A stretch of 14,626 nucleotides of DNA, from contig CBDUSP010000040.1 in the NCBI GenBank assembly GCA_965370365.1, positions 1 to 14,626 of the forward strand, given 5' to 3'. Positions within the stretch are counted from its first letter, which is position 1; the number at the start of each line of letters is the position of its first letter. Shown here in pieces: positions 11,290 through 14,626 of this stretch. The translations under genes and the position numbers were made by a program. The notes below the pieces were generated by a model, which made no database searches, was not told the origin of the DNA, and worked only from the letters and a program-made list of their open reading frames with translations. This DNA is from DAIDHZ01 sp965370365 (GTDB lineage Bacteria > Chlamydiota > Chlamydiia > Chlamydiales > SM23-39).

Positions 11290-13386
11290 TTACTTCTTAA
11301 TGATTTCTTCCTGAATTTTTGAAGGTACTTTCTCAAAGTGGCTCGGCTCCATTGTATAGGTAGCTCTGCCTGATGTCATTGAGCGTAAAGTTGTTGAGTA
11401 TCCAAACATCTCACTTAGTGGGACGTTTGCGGTCACATCCACGATCCCTTTGATAGAATCTTGTCCTAAAATTTGTCCGCGACGCCTATTTAAATCCCCG
11501 ATCACATCCCCGATATTGTCTTCTGGGGTTGTTGAGACCACTTTCATGATCGGCTCTAGGATCACTGGCTTTGCTTTTCTAGAAGCGTCTTTAAGCGCCA
11601 TCGATGCACAGATCCTAAACGCCATCTCGTTTGAGTCAACATCGTGGTACGAACCAAAGGTGATTGCGACTTTCATGTCGATGAGCGGATAGCCAGCAAG
11701 CACACCCGTTGCAATCCCATCTTCGATCCCTTTAATACACGCCGGGATGTATTCTTTTGGAATGACACCACCAACGATTTTACTCTCAATCGCATTGCCT
11801 TTGCCCGGCTCATTTGGCTCGATTTCAAGGCAAACGTGCGCGTATTGTCCACGACCACCAGACTGCTTAACGTATTTAGTCTCAGTAGATCCCGGTGCTG
11901 TAATGGTCTCTTTGTAGGAAACTTCTGGCTTGCCAACGTTTGCGTCTACAGAAAACTCACGGAACATCCGGTCTTTAAGAATCTCGAGGTGGAGTTCCCC
12001 CATTCCCATGATGATTGTTTGCCCTGTCTCCTCGTTTGTTTGAACGCGGAAGGTTGGATCCTCTTCAGAGAGCGCTGAAAGAGCTGTCGAGAGTTTTTCA
12101 CGGTCTGGTTTGGATTTTGGCTCAATTGCCATCGAAATCACCGGATCTGGGAAGGTCATCTTCTCGAGGAGAAACTGGTTGTTATCCATACAGAGGGTGT
12201 CGCCTGTTCGCGTATTTTTAAGGCCGATACATGCTGCAATATCTCCTGCGAAAAAGCTGTCGCAGTCCTTTCTTTGGTTTGCATGCATCTCAAGGAGACG
12301 AGAAATACGCTCTTTCTTGCCCTTCGTTACGTTGATAATAGAGGCTCCTTTGTCCAGGGATCCACTATATATCCGAATGAAGGTCAATCGTCCAACGTAC
12401 GGGTCAGTCATGATCTTAAATGCAAGTGCAGAAAAAGGGCTGTCGTCTGATGGGGCGATTTCGATGAGGTCATCTGAGTCAACCTTGTGCGCTTTGATCA
12501 TCCCACGGTCAAGCGGAGATGGCATCCAGCGGACGATCGCATTGAGAACTTGTTGCACACCTTTGTTTTTAAAGGCCGTTCCGCAAAGAACCGGGTTGAT
12601 CTGAAGACCGATCACTGCTTTTCGTAAAACAGCATGAATTTCATCTTCAGTGAGGGAATCTGGATCTTCAAGGACCTTGGTCATGAAGCTCTCGTTCGTC
12701 TCGTCAACCGTCGCAAGTTCTTCGAGAAGCTCCATACGCATTTTTTTGCACTGCTCAAGCAGATCCGCTGGGATCTCCTCAGTGTCGTATTTTGCGCCCA
12801 TGGTCTCATCGTTGAAGATATACGCCTTCATCGTGATGAGATCGACCATTCCCTTGAAATCTCCTTCAGCGCCGATCGGGCAGTGAACAGGGATCGCGTT
12901 TGCGTGGAGTTTTTCTTTCATCGTTGCAATTGCATTGAAGAAGTCGGCTCCCGTTCGGTCCATTTTATTGACGAAAGCAATCCGAGGAACTTTGTATCGA
13001 TCTGCTTGGCGCCAAACGGTTTCGGACTGAGGCTGTACGCCTGCAACCGCGCAGAATACCGCAACTGCACCATCGAGAACTCTTAATGAGCGCTCCACTT
13101 CGATCGTAAAGTCCACGTGTCCAGGAGTATCGATGATATTAATCTTGCAATCGCCCCAGAATACCGTTGTTGCAGCAGAAGTGATCGTGATCCCACGCTC
13201 TCTTTCCTGCTCCATGAAGTCCATGGTTGCTGCCCCTTCGTGTACTTCCCCGATCCGGTGAAGACGACCAGAGTAAAAGAGGATCCTTTCAGTCGTCGTC
13301 GTTTTCCCCGCATCAATATGGGCCATGATCCCAACATTGCGGACATTTTCTATTTTATCTGATTCGGGGCGCTTTCGCTTGCTCAT
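11290..13386 (-). CDS. fusA: Elongation factor G (698 aa)
   Basis: EF-G is the GTPase that drives translocation of tRNA and mRNA on the ribosome and takes part in ribosome recycling. The GTP-binding domain is complete: AHIDAGKTTTT (residues 22-32, P-loop), RGITI (64-68, switch I), DTPGH (86-90) and NKMD (140-143). GTAFKNKG is the beginning of the domain end. Later domains carry the GRGQYAHV and GEL-HLEI segments typical of EF-G. The length matches the family (about 690-705 aa). The ATG lies 17 bases after the rpsG stop with no strong binding site, so it is probably translated by coupling. It is the third gene of the rpsL-rpsG-fusA-rpsJ operon. Confidence 0.98.
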   Translation of the reverse strand: MSKRKRPESDKIENVRNVGIMAHIDAGKTTTTERILFYSGRLHRIGEVHEGAATMDFMEQERERGITITSAATTVFWGDCKINIIDTPGHVDFTIEVERSLRVLDGAVAVFCAVAGVQPQSETVWRQADRYKVPRIAFVNKMDRTGADFFNAIATMKEKLHANAIPVHCPIGAEGDFKGMVDLITMKAYIFNDETMGAKYDTEEIPADLLEQCKKMRMELLEELATVDETNESFMTKVLEDPDSLTEDEIHAVLRKAVIGLQINPVLCGTAFKNKGVQQVLNAIVRWMPSPLDRGMIKAHKVDSDDLIEIAPSDDSPFSALAFKIMTDPYVGRLTFIRIYSGSLDKGASIINVTKGKKERISRLLEMHANQRKDCDSFFAGDIAACIGLKNTRTGDTLCMDNNQFLLEKMTFPDPVISMAIEPKSKPDREKLSTALSALSEEDPTFRVQTNEETGQTIIMGMGELHLEILKDRMFREFSVDANVGKPEVSYKETITAPGSTETKYVKQSGGRGQYAHVCLEIEPNEPGKGNAIESKIVGGVIPKEYIPACIKGIEDGIATGVLAGYPLIDMKVAITFGSYHDVDSNEMAFRICASMALKDASRKAKPVILEPIMKVVSTTPEDNIGDVIGDLNRRRGQILGQDSIKGIVDVTANVPLSEMFGYSTTLRSMTSGRATYTMEPSHFEKVPSKIQEEIIKK

Positions 13387-13403
13387 GCTCGTTTAAATCC
13401 AGG

Positions 13404-13877
13404 TTACCATTTGTAGTGCGCAAAGGCTTTGTTTGCCTCGGCCATTCGGTGCGTATCATCTTTTTTCTTGATCGTGGCTCCCTGAAGATTGAAACAATCA
13501 GCAAGCTCATTTGCTAGCGCATCTTCCATACTGCGTCCTGGTTTGGAGCGAGAGATCCTAATGATCCACTGCATTGCCATCGCTGTTCGCCTGTCCTCTG
13601 GGATCTCAACGGGAACCTGATAATTCGCTCCACCGATACGACGGGTTTTTACCTCAAGAGCTGGACGTGCGTTGTCGAGCGACTGCTCAAATGCACTCAA
13701 GGGACTTTCAGCCTTTACCTTCTCGGCAAACTTTTCAAGGGCATTATAGACAATTGTCCGTGCAACGGACTTCTTGCCGCCTAACATCACCCTGTTGATA
13801 AACTTTGAAAGGACTGTGCTCCCATAGACGGGATCCACATCGATTCGTTTTTTAAAGACTCTTTTTCTTCTGGACAT
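13404..13877 (-). CDS. rpsG: 30S ribosomal protein S7 (157 aa)
   Basis: S7 is a primary 16S rRNA-binding protein that starts assembly of the 30S head and lies near the E-site tRNA. The sequence agrees along its whole length: MSRRKRVFKKR with basic N-terminus, DPVYGSTVLSKFINRVMLGGKKSVA in the first 45 residues, the signature region GGANYQVPVEI (82-92), and the end KAFAHYKW. Its length, 157 aa, is usual. The ATG has AGGAT about seven bases upstream on the minus strand. A 118-base structured spacer separates it from rpsL. In E. coli S7 represses its operon by binding the rpsL-rpsG spacer, so that spacer is a candidate regulatory target here. Confidence 0.98.
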   Translation of the reverse strand: MSRRKRVFKKRIDVDPVYGSTVLSKFINRVMLGGKKSVARTIVYNALEKFAEKVKAESPLSAFEQSLDNARPALEVKTRRIGGANYQVPVEIPEDRRTAMAMQWIIRISRSKPGRSMEDALANELADCFNLQGATIKKKDDTHRMAEANKAFAHYKW

Positions 13878-13907
13878 AGGTTATCCTAAAATTTGTTTTT
13901 TTCACCC

Positions 13908-13993
13908 GACCCACCTTAGGGTCTGTCCAAGGATTGGGCAGCGGTTTCTGCAGTCCAAACCTTGGACCAGGAGCCTGATGCTCAGGTTCCTGG
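13908..13993 (-). promoter_or_regulatory. Structured rpsL-rpsG intercistronic region
   Basis: Three hairpins follow one another. (1) CCAGGA (13967-13972) pairs with TCCTGG (13988-13993), with inner CCTGA/TCAGG. (2) GTCCAAGG (13925-13932) pairs with CCTTGGAC (13960-13967), with inner TTGG/CCAA and GCAG/CTGC. (3) GACCC (13908-13912) pairs with GGGTC (13919-13923). None has a T run on the minus strand, so they are probably not terminators. By analogy with E. coli the region may bind S7. Confidence 0.5.
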
Positions 13994-13995
13994 CA

Positions 13996-14367
13996 TTACT
14001 TCGGTCTCTTCGCTCCATATTTTGAGCGAGATTTCTTTCTGTCCTTGACAGCTGCGCAGTCAAGAGCCCCTCGGACGATATGATATCGAACCCCAGGAAG
14101 ATCTTTTACCCTGCCACCACGGACGAGTACAATGCTGTGCTCCTGAAGGTTATGACCTTCTCCAGGAATGTAAGCAATAATTTCATGGCCGTTGGAAAGA
14201 CGAACCCAAGCTACCTTTCTCAAGGCAGAGTTTGGTTTCTTCGGCGTCTTTGTCTTCACCTGAAGACAAACTCCTCGGCGCTGCGGACATCTCTGCAGGG
14301 CTGGGGACTTTTTCCTTTTCACCTTTTCTTTTCGGCCATCTCTAACAAGCTGATTAAACGTTGGCAT
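13996..14367 (-). CDS. rpsL: 30S ribosomal protein S12 (123 aa)
   Basis: S12 lies at the decoding centre and controls accuracy. The sequence carries the invariant segments CPQRRGVC (27-34), TPKKPNSALRK (41-51), PGEGHNLQEHS (68-78) and RGGRVKDLPGVRYH (83-96). Lys 43 and Lys 88, whose substitution gives streptomycin resistance in other bacteria, are unchanged. The length, 123 aa, is normal. I chose ATG 14367, because homology begins there (MPTFNQLVR) and AAGGAGAAGG precedes it; an in-frame ATG 11 codons upstream would lie at the predicted transcription start. It is the first gene of the str operon and has a good promoter at 14399-14427. Confidence 0.98.
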   Translation of the reverse strand: MPTFNQLVRDGRKEKVKRKKSPALQRCPQRRGVCLQVKTKTPKKPNSALRKVAWVRLSNGHEIIAYIPGEGHNLQEHSIVLVRGGRVKDLPGVRYHIVRGALDCAAVKDRKKSRSKYGAKRPK

Positions 14368-14398
14368 AAATGCCTTCTCCTTCGAAATACAGTGAATC

Positions 14399-14427
14399 AC
14401 TATACAAAGTTCAATAAATTAAGGCAA
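14399..14427 (-). promoter_or_regulatory. Promoter of the str operon
   Basis: On the minus strand TTGCCT (14422-14427) and TATAGT (14399-14404) are separated by 17 bases. Transcription would start about 25 bases before the rpsL ATG. Half copy 4 of the palindromic repeat begins about nine bases upstream of the -35 box. Confidence 0.65.
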
Positions 14428-14435
14428 GGAAAGGA

Positions 14436-14513
14436 TGAGGAACCACTGATCAATTCATTTACCGAATCTTTCCGCGCTTTTTGACAGCTTTTGACTTTTT
14501 CGAACTCACTATA
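14436..14513 (+). repeat. Palindromic MITE-like repeat, family B, half copy 4
   Basis: From GGAACCACTGATCAATTCAT (14439) to about 14513 the sequence is almost the same as the left arm of copy 3 (8393-8467), with only a few differences. After ACTCACTA the similarity stops, and no right arm or terminal CAGTGTCTCC is found up to the window end. The copy is therefore truncated or was joined to other sequence. Confidence 0.8.
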
Positions 14514-14571
14514 CCCAAATCAATTCAAAACTTGGGGTTAGGCGGGATTGAAAGCGCCGAATTTTGGGAAA

Positions 14572-14610
14572 CGTAAGTGGCTTTGTATTGTTAATACTAA
14601 ACCACTTACG
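14572..14610. repeat. Long inverted repeat at the right edge
   Basis: CGTAAGTGG (14572-14580) pairs with CCACTTACG (14602-14610), and inside it GTATT (14585-14589) pairs with AATAC (14593-14597), leaving a three-base loop. No T run follows on either strand, so it is not a standard terminator. It lies in the 113 bases that replace the missing arm of repeat copy 4; the rest of that stretch shows nothing recognisable. Confidence 0.6.
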
Positions 14611-14626
14611 ATCGTTCAAATGCGGC

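Overview
The window comes from a member of the phylum Chlamydiota. The markers are a chlamydial histone H1-like protein (Hc1/HctA), a MOMP-like outer-membrane protein with the mature N-terminal motif GNPAQP, an rpsL-rpsG-fusA-rpsJ operon without tuf, and an elongation factor P gene divergent from a short AMP nucleosidase. An extra MOMP-like gene, an EpmA-type EF-P modification enzyme and many repeats fit an environmental lineage outside the Chlamydiaceae (Simkania- or Waddlia-like) better than Chlamydia itself. The genus is an inference only.

Layout. Bases 1-600 hold the 3' end of 23S rRNA, the 5S rRNA and a strong terminator. Next come two small unknown membrane-protein genes on the + strand (723-1100, 1278-1613), with a truncated second copy of the 5S 3' part plus terminator between them. 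A MOMP-like gene (minus) is divergent from hctA (plus), followed by yajC (plus). On the minus strand a purple-acid-phosphatase-like gene follows htpG, and further upstream efp overlaps epmA. The AMP nucleosidase gene runs away from efp on the plus strand. Two genes of unknown function (9591-10262, 10409-10831) have nearly the same promoter module. The minus-strand str operon (rpsL, rpsG, fusA, rpsJ) fills the right end, with a fragment copied from the end of rpsJ just beyond its stop codon.

The window is rich in non-coding structure. A family of 167-169 bp palindromic, MITE-like repeats occurs in three complete copies and one half copy. Their ends begin TAAGGAnnCACTGA, lie exactly at gene stop codons (hctA, yajC, the phosphatase) or fill promoter regions (efp/amn, upstream of rpsL). 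A different 244 bp imperfect palindrome separates epmA from htpG. Partial 3'-end duplications of both 5S rRNA and rpsJ are present.

How the genes fit together. Most recognised genes serve translation (rRNA, S12, S7, EF-G, S10, EF-P and its lysylation enzyme), protein folding and export (HtpG, YajC), chromatin compaction (Hc1) and the cell surface (MOMP-like). The unknown genes and repeats sit in the gaps between these conserved blocks. No classical mobile element with a transposase, CRISPR array, tRNA gene or phage gene was seen.
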